Shown: positions 9,281 through 17,568, counted from the first letter of the stretch. The stretch: DNA of 64,000 bases from Neobacillus niacini (GCF_023715785.1 NZ_JAMBOX010000016.1:1-64000); one strand, 5' to 3'. Numbers and translations are program-made. Notes: generated from the letters alone by a model not told the origin.

Positions 9281-10054
9281 ATGCGGTGGCAACAGGTGGG
9301 AAACCGAATCGATAGTAGTTTAAAAGATAAGTTACATCTCCGTGTTTTATCGAATGCTGGTGAACCTTTAAATCGTAATGTGATCAAATGGTCCGAAAGT
9401 TATTTGGAGTTGCCGATCTATGATCATTACGGGCAAACAGAGCAGGGTATGGTCATTAATAATCACCATCATCCCGACTTACAAAACACCTATAAACCGG
9501 GTACAATGGGACAACCAATGCCAGGGTTTAAAATTACCATACTAGATGAGCATGGTGTAGAAGCAGGACCAAATAGGGAAGGTCAAATTAGTATTGATAC
9601 AGAGCAGTCTCCACTTTTTTGGTTCAGAGGCTATTATCATAACGAGGAGAAAACTGCAGAACGTTTTCTATATGGTTCACGCTATTATTTAACGGGCGAC
9701 GATTCTAGTTATGATGAAAATGGTTATTTCTATTTTTCCGGACGGAATGACGATATTATCTCAAGTGCTGGCTATCGTATCGGTCCATTTGAAGTGGAAA
9801 GTGCCATTATGGAACATGAAGCAGTTGCGGAAACGGCCGTCATTGGCGTTCCGGATGAACGTCGTGGCGAGGTAGTCAAAGCCTATATTGTCCTAAAAGC
9901 AAGTTATGTTGCTAGTAAGGAACTAGAAAAGGACATTCAGCAGTATGTAAAAAGTAATCTATCTGCTCATGAATATCCTCGTATGATCGAATTCGTTGAT
10001 GCCTTACCAAAAACACCGAGTGGTAAAATCCAACGTTTTCTACTACTAAGTTAA
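9281..10054 (+). pseudogene. Acyl-CoA synthetase (AMP-binding), C-terminal fragment
   Basis: These 257 codons match the C-terminal half of an ANL-family acyl-CoA/acetyl-CoA synthetase. Recognisable parts are NAGEPLN, YDHYGQTEQG (A5-like), YYLTGDDSSYDENGYF (A7), GRNDDIISSAGYRIGP (A8) and the catalytic-lysine motif PKTPSGKIQR near the end. The N-terminal half with the phosphate-binding loop is missing, and a TAA stop immediately precedes the first ATG. No ribosome site is seen. This is a 5'-deleted gene unlikely to make a working ligase. Confidence 0.7.
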
Positions 10055-10114
10055 GTAGAAATTACCGAAATTCCTTGGTGCTTTGTGGGGAGCCGTGTTA
10101 AAAAAAAGGGCCAT

Positions 10115-10165
10115 AGGGTCAGATATCCAGTTCGCAATTCCTTAACGGGATGGGTGTCTGACCCT
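10115..10165. repeat. REP-like palindromic hairpin
   Basis: AGGGTCAGA (10115-10123) and TCTGACCCT (10157-10165) pair perfectly around about 33 nt. The structure resembles the short palindromic GGGTCAGA...TCTGACCC repeats scattered in Bacillaceae genomes. It is followed by T-rich sequence and could also act as a terminator for either flanking gene. No second copy was noticed in this window. Confidence 0.5.
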
Positions 10166-10325
10166 TCTTTAGGTTTATTTTTTTAATGTTACATGTTAAC
10201 TTCTTCAATAAGGAGTTTTTTATGTTCCATAAATACTTTTTATTAACTTATTTAGTTATTATTTTTCAACCGATGCAAAGCCAGTGGGTCAGGGCAGCAA
10301 TATTCCTAGTACTCAAATCTATTTC

Positions 10326-11663
10326 CTATTGCACATAATCTTTAAATTGAACGGTCACACTTCTGAGTTTAGATGAAGCCCAGTTAGGAAGATTGATAAC
10401 TTGCTTCTTCCCATTGCTGCCTCTGGACTGCAATTCAACTGTAACGGTACTGTTCGGTGGGGTGGCTCCTGGGATATACATATCTACTCCTTTTAAGAAT
10501 GGCAATCCCGCGAACGCTTTGGTGGGAACATTCAAATGATTGACTTTGTCAGCACCTTCATCATAGACAAAATAGTTGATGGTTCGTAGGTTGGCTGCGG
10601 AATTCTCGGCGTTCACAATGTTCGTGCCATTGATTTTTAAAATGTCATTGTTGGCACCCTGGTCGCCGAAAAACTCTTTGCTTCTGTTAATGCTTAAGTT
10701 TGTATGATGGTCGCTGGTATCCATAGATGCAGTGACCCCACCTTCTGGCGGAGAGGTCAGTAAGCGAACGAAATGATCGCTTCGGATAAATTCTTCAAAA
10801 AACAAATGATGGTTTGCAACACCGTCACGGATGATCACAAATTCATAGTTGTCTCCACCCTTAGCTTTAAAAGGCCCCCAGGACCCATCTGCGGCAATCG
10901 TAAAGACGGCTTCCGGCTTCTTCTTTTCCCGCTCTCCAGTCTTTCCGTTCACCTTATAAATTTCCAATGTAGCCTTTTCCGGAGCGGTGTTTTGCGGGAA
11001 AATCAAGGCCTTCCCCGAAAGTCTTACCTGACCGCGCGGTTCCGCTACAATTTGTGTTGTTTTCGGTTCTTTTCCGGTAAAGAATTTAAATATATGGGCA
11101 AAAGCTTCAGGCGAGGTAGCCGCTTGAACATGAGATTGTCCTGCTAATGTCACGTTTTCCGCACCTACAAATGTTCGACCTGGTGTCCCCAATTCGGCCC
11201 AGATCGCCAAAGTCGGAACGCCTCCCGGAAGAGCTTTTCCTGCTACGCCATCAATATTCACATAATGTGCTACCTTTTTGGCTCTTTCTGGTGAGCTGTT
11301 TAGATAGTTGGTCATTTCCGTTGTCCCGAGAGAATGGCCCATTAAATCAATCTTATCAGCACCGGTTTCTTTCAGAAGTTGATTGATCAACGCATCCAGT
11401 CTTGTAAATCTGGATTCGGCTGGCGTTACACTAGCAGTAGATGAATCATACTCAAATGCAGCCAGATAGTTGTCAGGATAACCGTTACTCGAAAAACGCA
11501 TTGCTTGAGATTCAAACTGATTAGCCGATCCAAAAAAGCCGTGGACAAAAACAATTGGCCTCATGTCATATGTAGAATCTCGTTTTGAAAAACCGGTCAT
11601 CATAGAAAGAAGCAAGACTACAACAATACTAATTCCCAAAGCTTTAAAAATTTTCGATTTCAA
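10326..11663 (-). CDS. Secreted triacylglycerol lipase (alpha/beta hydrolase with C-terminal beta domain)
   Basis: This 445-residue exported lipase starts at TTG 11663. GAGGAGG lies 7 nt upstream, and this start gives MKSKIFKALG followed by a hydrophobic core (8-24) typical of a signal peptide or membrane anchor. A GTG 12 codons earlier would place charged residues before the signal. The hydrolase domain shows the oxyanion-hole motif VHGFFG (H41) and the nucleophile elbow GHSLG (S111). The C-terminal ~220 residues look like the beta-rich lid/lipid-binding domain of the Archaeoglobus fulgidus lipase type. It probably hydrolyses acylglycerols outside the membrane. It stands alone as a transcription unit. 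Confidence 0.8.
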   Translation of the reverse strand: MKSKIFKALGISIVVVLLLSMMTGFSKRDSTYDMRPIVFVHGFFGSANQFESQAMRFSSNGYPDNYLAAFEYDSSTASVTPAESRFTRLDALINQLLKETGADKIDLMGHSLGTTEMTNYLNSSPERAKKVAHYVNIDGVAGKALPGGVPTLAIWAELGTPGRTFVGAENVTLAGQSHVQAATSPEAFAHIFKFFTGKEPKTTQIVAEPRGQVRLSGKALIFPQNTAPEKATLEIYKVNGKTGEREKKKPEAVFTIAADGSWGPFKAKGGDNYEFVIIRDGVANHHLFFEEFIRSDHFVRLLTSPPEGGVTASMDTSDHHTNLSINRSKEFFGDQGANNDILKINGTNIVNAENSAANLRTINYFVYDEGADKVNHLNVPTKAFAGLPFLKGVDMYIPGATPPNSTVTVELQSRGSNGKKQVINLPNWASSKLRSVTVQFKDYVQ

Positions 11664-11929
11664 ATCATCTTCCTCCTCGTTCAACAATTTTTTCCACACA
11701 ATTTCAACAGCTGATAAATTCTACTAAATTCTTCCCTCCCTTCTCCTCTATTCTAGTACAGCGGAATCTAGTACTTTGTTGAATTCTGGAAGTATTTTAT
11801 TACTATTTTTGTTGTTTTTTAGCGGTTTACATTAAAAAAATGATAAAGGAAAAACAATATTCGCTTTTATCATGCCACCCTTTAACACATTCGGTTATAG
11901 CCTCTGTTATCGGCCTGTTAACGATAACG
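11664..11929. other. Intergenic stretch upstream of the lipase
   Basis: AT-rich DNA holding the lipase leader on the minus strand. TGCCACCCTTTAAC at about 11873 resembles the leader of the helix-turn-helix gene at 37185-37198, so the left part of the duplicated cassette has decayed here. No gene is seen. Confidence 0.4.
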
Positions 11930-11944
11930 GGAATGGTAGCTTTA

Positions 11945-12050
11945 ATCGAATGACGAAAAATTAATTTTTATCGTCATTTTTGCATTAAAGGCGTTTTCTT
12001 TTGCTTCAAAAATGATTTTTGAAGGCATTTTTTGCAATTTGGTCCAATTA
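11945..12050 (+). repeat. Regulatory-like repeat block, copy 1, with 19-bp palindrome
   Basis: This block is closely similar to 37260-37355, and both stand upstream of an A+B gene pair. The core is the perfect palindrome TTCAAAAATGATTTTTGAA at 12005-12023, identical in both copies. It is flanked by CTTTTGC and TTTTTTGCAATTT. Conservation of a noncoding palindrome beside duplicated genes suggests an operator or nucleoid-protein site, perhaps for the helix-turn-helix gene kept only at copy 2. Confidence 0.6.
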
Positions 12051-12199
12051 TAATGATATTTTGTGGAATGTTTCTGACTCTCGAAAAAAGATAACAAATC
12101 AATGCACACATGTATTGTTAAGAAGGATTCCGCATCTAAAATGAAGAATGTTCCTTATATAGTCTCTATCAATATTGTATTAAAAAGAGGTGTTATGAA

Positions 12200-12469
12200 G
12201 TGGTATTCTATTTTTTCAATCAAGAGATAGCTTATGAAGATTGGTGTTCGGAGAATAGAAACGGGTTTGTTTTCAACCGTGCTGGAGGAAAAACAGGGAA
12301 TGTTCTTCATAAAGTTGGATGTCGCCATTTAACTGTTCCTTCAAGAATTGGAACTTATACGACACGTTACCCAAAGTATTGTTCAAATGAAATATCCGAA
12401 TTAACGATAAAAGCGGATGAAATTAGTCAACCGAATAATTGGAGGCGATGTAAAGCCTGCTTTAATTAA
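12200..12469 (+). CDS. Small hypothetical Cys/His-rich protein
   Basis: This is an 89-residue protein with a GTG start behind AGAGGTG. The C-terminal two thirds contain a His/Cys pattern: H-x3-C in LHKVGCRHL, then YPKYCSNE, then WRRCKACF with CxxC at the end. This is compatible with one zinc-binding site. I do not recognise the family. It lies between the repeat block and module A+B of copy 1 and is absent from copy 2, so it probably entered as part of a roughly 0.9-kb insertion. Confidence 0.5.
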   Translation: MVFYFFNQEIAYEDWCSENRNGFVFNRAGGKTGNVLHKVGCRHLTVPSRIGTYTTRYPKYCSNEISELTIKADEISQPNNWRRCKACFN

Positions 12470-12528
12470 TCTGAAGGTGTATGAGTTTGACTCAAATACA
12501 AAACGTTGAGATGGAAGGGGGGCTTTTA

Positions 12529-12728
12529 ATGGTCAAACTTACAAAAAGGAAAAAGTAGAAAGTCTTATCGATATGATTCAGATTTTTCTATACGACAGCA
12601 ATGAAAAAATGAAAAGTAATCATTATGACTCTGCACACAAAAGATACCTATTAGGTCAGTGCGATGCATATAAAATGATTCTTAAAATTATTGAAAAAGA
12701 TTTTGGATTGCCTGCGGAAGTTGAATAA
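12529..12728 (+). pseudogene. Small hypothetical protein, frameshifted near its start
   Basis: An ATG at 12529 behind GGGGGG starts MVKLTKRKK and stops. One base added in the run of A at about 12550-12554 would join it to an open frame of 57 codons (KVESLIDMIQIFLYDSNEKM and on) ending at TAA 12726-12728. The result would be a 66-residue helical protein of unknown family. It is likely inactive as written. Confidence 0.45.
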
Positions 12729-12782
12729 AACTTAAATCGAAGTTCAATGAGAAGCACTATAAAAAGAGGATGAGGATCTTTA

Positions 12783-12967
12783 ATGGGAATTAGAACGGTT
12801 TTTGTATATCAAATGAAAATTTAGTTAATATAGAGGAGATTAAATTTACGTAGTTCCCAGGATTTGCTCCTTCACAAAAAGTAAAGTCAATCCAATCCTT
12901 GCACGATTGTTTCCTCGAAAAAAATCCAGGCTTAAAAATATTAGAGAATTCATATAATTTTATTTAA
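12783..12967 (+). pseudogene. Truncated remnant, possibly DUF6977-like N-terminus
   Basis: ATG 12783 begins MGIRTVFVYQ. After a frameshift the text continues NENLVNIEEIKF, then a TAG (12851-12853, likely an old TGG), then FPGFAPSQKVKSIQSLHDCF. The last part resembles the start of small proteins found near DarT/NADAR-type defence genes (WFPGFAPSQK...SI..LH). Two lesions and loss of the C-terminus make it a pseudogene. The family link is from memory and tentative. Confidence 0.35.
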
Positions 12968-12983
12968 TAGGAAAGGTGGGAAT

Positions 12984-13766
12984 GTGGTGCTAGACAAACT
13001 TGCCAACGCATTAAGGTTAAGAGGCTTTTTGCTCCAGAAGATGGATGATCATATTTACATTGAAAAAGGGAATCCCAATCAGGATTTAGTGAATCTGGTA
13101 GAGATGTTTCGAGAAGTAGGAATATCTATGAAATTGGACGATAGGAAAATTTATTTACTAGACGACGATATAGATGAGCGTGATTTACACAATATCATCT
13201 GGTATAAAGCTAGTAACCATGAAGCTGGCGGGGGGAGCGGATGGTCTTACTGGAAGTATTTTATTAAGAGAAACCATGGGCCAAAGATTAATACCTTTGT
13301 TCTTGAAACGGGAGTCGCGTTATTGGTAAAAGCCTTGAGCGCAGCTGGGATTGTAACCATCTCCAGCTGTGACGGCCATGGTAAAAGAAGTCCCTTCATA
13401 GTTTTTTGTGGTCGGCATAACGCCGTATGGTTTCAAATTTTATTGGATGAAGTGGAGGATAAGTTGAGGCTAAATTATGATTGGTATTTTCATAATGTTG
13501 ATTCTCGAGATGTCTGCTTAGTTGCCAAAAGGAAACCCGAGGGATGGGAACTGGAAAAGGTGCTAGAGGATACCATGCAAATGGCCAATCACTTTCTTCA
13601 GGAAGCGGAGAGATTATCGAAACTGAAGAAGGATGTTTATGGCGGAAATTATAAAAGCAACCGGAAACTAGTACGTGAAATGGATTTTGAGCAGCTGTCC
13701 CAATGGATGAATAATAAATATCAAACTTATCTGTTAGAGCAAAATAAAGAGGTGAAGGTTCAATGA
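12984..13766 (+). CDS. Module protein A, copy 1 (unknown function, SCDGHG motif)
   Basis: This 260-residue soluble protein has a GTG start behind AAAGGTGGG. I do not recognise the family. Conserved with the second copy (37469-38251) are HEAGGGSGWS (79-88), KINTFVLETG (101-110) and a TISSCDGHG core (125-133: C129, D130, H132). The core is followed by an alternating hydrophobic strand, FIVFCGRHN. An SC-x-GH motif on a strand-turn recurs in uncharacterised phage and defence proteins. The C-terminal ~70 residues are helical and charged. It overlaps gene B by 4 nt (ATGA), the same junction as in copy 2, so the two products are likely co-translated and may interact. Confidence 0.7.
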   Translation: MVLDKLANALRLRGFLLQKMDDHIYIEKGNPNQDLVNLVEMFREVGISMKLDDRKIYLLDDDIDERDLHNIIWYKASNHEAGGGSGWSYWKYFIKRNHGPKINTFVLETGVALLVKALSAAGIVTISSCDGHGKRSPFIVFCGRHNAVWFQILLDEVEDKLRLNYDWYFHNVDSRDVCLVAKRKPEGWELEKVLEDTMQMANHFLQEAERLSKLKKDVYGGNYKSNRKLVREMDFEQLSQWMNNKYQTYLLEQNKEVKVQ

Positions 13767-14619
13767 ATCTATGGAAAGAGGCCGAATGGTCGGAGATGTT
13801 ATTTTCTTATTTGACAGCAGGATGGTATGATTGGACCGTCTCCGAACATTTATACAAGAATAATACTCACTGCTGGTCGGTCACTACGGGCTATTACTCG
13901 CACTACATATTATCCGCAGCTTTATTGCAGCTGTATCGGTTTGAAGACGGCACAAGACCATATCCGTTAAAAAGAATTGCCTCTTCCCATTCAAAATTAT
14001 GTTCCTTTTTAAAAGGGGATTTAGAACTAAAACTTAGAGATGAGTTTATTGATTACTTGCAGTCAAAATCCCAACAGAAGGACGAAAATATATCCAAGAA
14101 ATTAGAAGAATTAGGGCATGCCCTCTATTATGCAAGAAAACGCGAGAGTCGCATACCTACCAAGTCCTTGTTGTCTCCCATCAAACTTTAGGTAATGTAA
14201 CCAGCAAATTTGGTAAGAACAACATCAATGTTAGCGATACAGTTGAAAAAATAAATGACTACATTTTAGAACTTTCTTCCGTCATAAACGACTTCGTGGT
14301 TGATTTTGTATTTGATGTGATCATTGATTTGGATGAGTCTATTAAACATTACCACTTAAAGCATTATCTTGAAGAGATTGGTGATTTTTACTCACTTGTC
14401 GAAAAAGAGAATATGATGCCAATTCCAAAAGCATTGGAACAATCCATTCATTCCATAAAGTCGAGAGTTTATGAGGTTTTAATAGAAGAAAAATGCCCGA
14501 GATACAAGGATTTTAAACAAAACATATCCTCGTTTAATGATAAATGGAAATCCTATGACCAGCTAAAAGATAATTTAAATCAATTGAAACAATCAATCAG
14601 TATATTAAATTTAAAATAA
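13763..14619 (+). pseudogene. Module protein B, copy 1 (HEPN-like), frameshifted
   Basis: The sequence is homologous along its length to the intact 285-residue gene B at 38248-39105. It has lost one base at about 14133-14140 (GCAAGAAAACGCG here, GCAAAGAAAGCGCG in copy 2). The first 142-codon frame ends at 14191, and the rest is readable in another frame to 14619. The N-terminal part keeps the tentative HEPN signature: YYSHYILSAALL and R71-x4-H76 in KRIASSHSKL. As written it would give a truncated product, so module B of copy 1 is probably inactive while gene A stays open. Confidence 0.75.
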
Positions 14620-14759
14620 GTGTTTTATATTTAAAAGTATAGACCACACATTTTCGGAAGGGAATTTACCGACGGTTGCGGGGGATTGCGCAAGTACCTT
14701 AAAATAATAATTATGTTTTATTGTTGACAAGGCCCATATTAGAGAGGATTGACCATTAA
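14620..14759. other. Short spacer after module copy 1
   Basis: A stretch around 14645-14670 (CCACACATTTTCGGAAGGGAA) weakly resembles the tail of copy 2 near 39140, suggesting the duplication extended past gene B. No gene is seen. Confidence 0.3.
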
Positions 14760-14930
14760 GTGAACGGTAATGAACTTAAGCATAAAATTGAAAACTTGAG
14801 TATCTGGAAAAAAGGTGATCAAAGAGCGTCGCATAAACCCTTATTGTTGTTATACGCATTGGGGCGTATGCAAGATGGCACGATGATATTTCTATTCTTA
14901 AGGTCATGGGGATTACCTGCAGTCATCTAA
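14760..14930 (+). pseudogene. N-terminal relic of an HNH-type restriction endonuclease
   Basis: A GTG-started frame of 56 codons contains WKKGDQRASHKPLLLLYALG, the typical N-terminal signature of HNH endonucleases of the phosphorothioate/modified-DNA restriction group (L..W+.G..RA.HKPLLLLYALG). The reading degrades after GTMIFLFLRS and ends at TAA 14928-14930. The DNA-sensing and HNH parts are gone. It is a dead fragment of a former type IV-like enzyme. Confidence 0.65.
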
Positions 14931-14972
14931 CCACAATGATAAAAATAAACTTGGTATAGTCCTTTATAGATT

Positions 14973-15039
14973 AAAGAAAATAGTTCTAGTCCCAACCACT
15001 CACGGTTACCATTTTGGGGCTAGACTATATTTTCTCTTT
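14973..15039 (+). terminator. Long inverted repeat, possible bidirectional terminator
   Basis: AAAGAAAATAG-TTCTAGTCCC pairs with GGGGCTAGA-CTATATTTTCTCTTT. The extended stem is flanked by A and T tracts. It follows the HNH relic and faces the SinI-like gene. Confidence 0.5.
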
Positions 15040-15138
15040 ATGCAAATCATCATAATCATGGCAAGATAGCAATGCCGTATCCGTTCCGAAATCCATCTCA
15101 TTTTTAAATCTTACCTGAGAAATTTGTGTATTTTAAAG

Positions 15139-15162
15139 AAAAAATAGACCGTAATTGGTCTA
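15139..15162 (-). terminator. Terminator of the first SinI-like gene
   Basis: On the minus strand TAGACC-AATTAC-GGTCTA is followed by TTTTTT. The stem begins within the stop codon of the 15160-15279 gene. Confidence 0.75.
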
Positions 15163-15279
15163 AGATTGTTGTAAAAAATCTCTAATTTCATCGATGGAAA
15201 TACCTAAATCTCGCGCTTCTAACATGAGTTCCAACCAATCCTGATCCAATTCTTCTTTTACCGTCGTTTTAACAGACAT
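15160..15279 (-). CDS. sinI: SinI-like antirepressor, small protein 1
   Basis: This gene encodes 39 residues. ATG 15279 follows CAGGAGG and the stop overlaps a terminator stem. The core KEELDQDWLELMLEARDLGI followed by SIDEIRDFL matches the SinI dimerisation domain (in B. subtilis LDQEWVELMVEA...ISPEEIRKYL). SinI pairs with the related region of SinR and strips it from DNA, releasing biofilm and matrix genes. The Trp-x-x-Leu and Glu-Ile-Arg positions are kept. No SinR gene is in this window, so the partner must be elsewhere. Gene symbol by family resemblance only. Confidence 0.8.
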   Translation of the reverse strand: MSVKTTVKEELDQDWLELMLEARDLGISIDEIRDFLQQS

Positions 15280-15569
15280 TATCCAGCCTCCTGAAATTTG
15301 GCAACCTAGCCATCAATACATGAAAATATTTAGGCCATTGGCTATAGAGTCCATGACTTTCGTAAAGGGTTGCCCTTTACCAATATGTAGTGTTAAATGA
15401 CTAAGAATTAATGATAATGTAATAATACTACATTTCTTTTTGTTTCAGATTGAAAAAAATTCCAAAAAACTCGACAGAGATTCGGACTAATAATGTCGTA
15501 AAACGAAAATAATGTGTTACTGGAAAGGTTTTACTGGTCCAACTCATGGGGCATATTGTTAAACAAGTT

Positions 15570-15595
15570 AAGGCTACTGGGCAGCCTTTTCTTAT
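15570..15595 (+). terminator. Hairpin with T tract between SinI-like genes
   Basis: AAGGCT-ACTGGGC-AGCCTT is followed by TTCTTATTT on the plus strand, directly abutting the stop of the second SinI-like gene. It may end either strand's transcription. Confidence 0.5.
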
Positions 15596-15726
15596 TTCTG
15601 GTTTTTCCTATTCTCTTTTTCTTTTTCTAAAAAAACCTTAAAATCTTCTTTCGTAATACCAGATTTCATTGCTTCTTTTACTAACTCAATCCATTCTTTT
15701 GGGAGATTCGACTCGGGTTTTATCAT
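15592..15726 (-). CDS. sinI: SinI-like antirepressor, small protein 2
   Basis: This gene encodes 44 residues from ATG 15726, with GGAGG 6-7 nt upstream. The core LPKEWIELVKEAMKSGITKE followed by DFKVFLE has the SinI domain pattern (EW..L..EA...GI....F..FL). A Lys/Glu-rich tail EKEKENRKNQK follows. It differs from its neighbour at 15160 enough to suggest an old duplication or a different partner. SinI-domain proteins act by heterodimerising with SinR-type repressors. About 310 nt separate the two genes; that interval (15280-15591) shows no other coding signal. Confidence 0.75.
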   Translation of the reverse strand: MIKPESNLPKEWIELVKEAMKSGITKEDFKVFLEKEKENRKNQK

Positions 15727-15940
15727 GTTTAACTCCTCCATTTAAGATAGACTTATGTAAATAAGAGATTCCTTCGAGAATAAAAATATTCTCACTATAA
15801 TTTTCGCATAATAATGTTCTTTTTTTGTGGTCTCATGCAAATGAAAAATACGTAAACAGAAATTAACATGGCCGATTAAAATGCGAATATATTTACCTAT
15901 CTTTATGAATATCTACCTGTCTATTACATTTAAATCACAG

Positions 15941-15969
15941 TTGACTAATCGGAAATATAGGATTAAGAT
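15941..15969 (+). promoter_or_regulatory. SigA-type promoter of threonine synthase
   Basis: TTGACT at 15941-15946 is followed by 17 nt and then TAAGAT at 15964-15969. The start codon is 86 nt downstream. No leader structure was recognised. Confidence 0.65.
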
Positions 15970-16054
15970 TTGGGTGTTAATTGATTGAATAATTAGTCGA
16001 TTGGACCTTAATAGAGTTGAATTGTGTTCTTACTTTTTAATAGGGGGAAGAAAA

Positions 16055-17278
16055 ATGACAAACTATAGCTACATATCTCATTTAGAATGCCCAAAGTGCG
16101 GCGAGATCTTTGAGGAGCATAAGGTTCAGCAATTATGTAAATGCGGTTCGCCCTTATTGGTACGCTATGATTTAGAAGAAGTGAAGGGAAATGTATCCCG
16201 TGAAGACATTGCTAAGCGGACGAATAGCTTATGGCGTTATCATGAATTACTGCCTGTACATAAAGAGGAAAATGTTGTAACGCTTGGAGAAGGAATGACA
16301 CCGTTAGAGAAGCTTCCGTCTCTGGGAGCGGAGTATGGAATCCAGCATTTATACATTAAGGACGAAGGAATTATTCCGACAGGCTCTTTTAAAACACGAG
16401 GGGCCAGTGTGGGAATCTCCAAGGCGAAGGAACTGGGCGTACAGCAATTGGCTATGCCGACAAACGGGAATGCCGGGGCGGCTTGGGCGCTATTTGCGGC
16501 GAAGGCGAACATTAAGGCAACCATTGTGATGCCTTTGGATGCCCCGAAAATTACTCGTAAGGAAGTGTATATTGCCGGGGGAGACCTGCATTTAATTAAT
16601 GGATTAATCAGTGATGCCGGGAAAGTTGTTGCCAGTCTCGTACAAAATCATGGTGTCTATGACGCGTCGACTCTGAAGGAACCTTATCGGATCGAAGGGA
16701 AAAAAACCATGGGCTACGAGATTGTCGAGCAATTTGGTTGGAAGGTTCCCGATGTGATCCTATACCCAACTGGTGGCGGTGTCGGCATTATTGGCATTTA
16801 TAAGGCATTGCTTGAAATGCAACAGTTAGGCTGGATCGAAGAAGGCAAGCTTCCTCGTTTGGTAGCCGTACAGGCTGAAGGCTGTGCGCCAATTGTGGAA
16901 GCATGGAAAAAAGGGGAGAAGGAATCGAAGTTCTTTGAGAATTCTAAGACATCTGCATTCGGCATTAATGTCCCGAAAGCGTTAGGGGATTTTCTAGTAT
17001 TAGAAAGCCTTTACGCAACAGAGGGTTGTGCGATTGCGATTTCAGAAGAGGATTTATTGAAGGCGCAAATGCAGGTAGCCTCTTTAGAAGGTAACTTCAT
17101 TTGTCCAGAAGGAGCAGCCACCTTCGCAGCAGCTCGAATTCTGCGTGAACAAGGTTGGATTCAAGAGAATGAACATGTGGTCTGCCTCAATACAGGAGCT
17201 GGCATCAAGTACCCTGAAACAGTGGATATCGAAGATGTAGAGATTCTTCAGCCTGGGCAAGAAATCGTGAATGGGTAG
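16055..17278 (+). CDS. thrC: Threonine synthase
   Basis: This 407-residue PLP enzyme converts O-phosphohomoserine to threonine plus phosphate. It has an N-terminal rubredoxin-like Cys cluster (C12, C15, C28, C30) followed by a fold-type II core. The PLP lysine is in GSFKTRG (K113). Also visible are the NGNAGAAWA substrate loop, the GGGVG phosphate loop (YPTGGGVGI) and the C-terminal NTGAGIKYPE. The start at ATG 16055 follows GGGGGAAG; an in-frame upstream ATG at 16001 lacks a site. The gene is not next to hom or thrB, so it is a monocistronic, possibly extra copy. It ends in a strong terminator. Confidence 0.85.
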   Translation: MTNYSYISHLECPKCGEIFEEHKVQQLCKCGSPLLVRYDLEEVKGNVSREDIAKRTNSLWRYHELLPVHKEENVVTLGEGMTPLEKLPSLGAEYGIQHLYIKDEGIIPTGSFKTRGASVGISKAKELGVQQLAMPTNGNAGAAWALFAAKANIKATIVMPLDAPKITRKEVYIAGGDLHLINGLISDAGKVVASLVQNHGVYDASTLKEPYRIEGKKTMGYEIVEQFGWKVPDVILYPTGGGVGIIGIYKALLEMQQLGWIEEGKLPRLVAVQAEGCAPIVEAWKKGEKESKFFENSKTSAFGINVPKALGDFLVLESLYATEGCAIAISEEDLLKAQMQVASLEGNFICPEGAATFAAARILREQGWIQENEHVVCLNTGAGIKYPETVDIEDVEILQPGQEIVNG

Positions 17279-17317
17279 TTGGTGTTGGATTATCATTGAA
17301 TAAGAAAATTTATGATT

Positions 17318-17372
17318 AAAGCGAAACTAACACCCATTACTTCAGTGACGGGATACAGTTTCGCTTTCTTTT
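17318..17372 (+). terminator. Terminator of threonine synthase
   Basis: AAAGCGAAACT (17318-17328) pairs perfectly with AGTTTCGCTTT (17357-17367), followed by CTTTTG. Confidence 0.85.
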
Positions 17373-17568
17373 GTACAAGGCTCACGCTGAGGGCATTTCC
17401 ATAATGATCACCGAAGAAAGCTACACATCAAAGGCCAGTTTTCTGGATGAAGACTTAATTCCAACCTATAAATCGGGGGATGAACAATATGTATTCAGTG
17501 GAGACAGAATCTACCGTGGGTTATATCGTTCTCAAAATCATATCTCGATTAATGTAGACGTAAATGCT
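17373..17568 (+). mobile_element. TnpB (IS200/IS605 OrfB) C-terminal relic
   Basis: The frame from about 17373 reads EESYTSKASFLD, then RIYRGLYRSQN, then ISINVDVNA. This is the RuvC-III/C-terminal segment of TnpB, the RNA-guided nuclease encoded by IS200/IS605 elements (EESYTSK.SFLD ... RG.Y.S .G..INADVNGA.NI). The conserved run stops after DVNA, where GAYNIL would be expected, and unrelated McrBC-like sequence follows in the same frame. Everything upstream, including RuvC-I and -II, is missing. Confidence 0.65.

Noticed and set aside
11945..12050. CRISPR-like repeat array at the AT-rich repeat blocks (here and at 37260-37355)
   Set aside because: Only two imperfect direct repeats and one palindrome, with no regular spacers and no cas genes.
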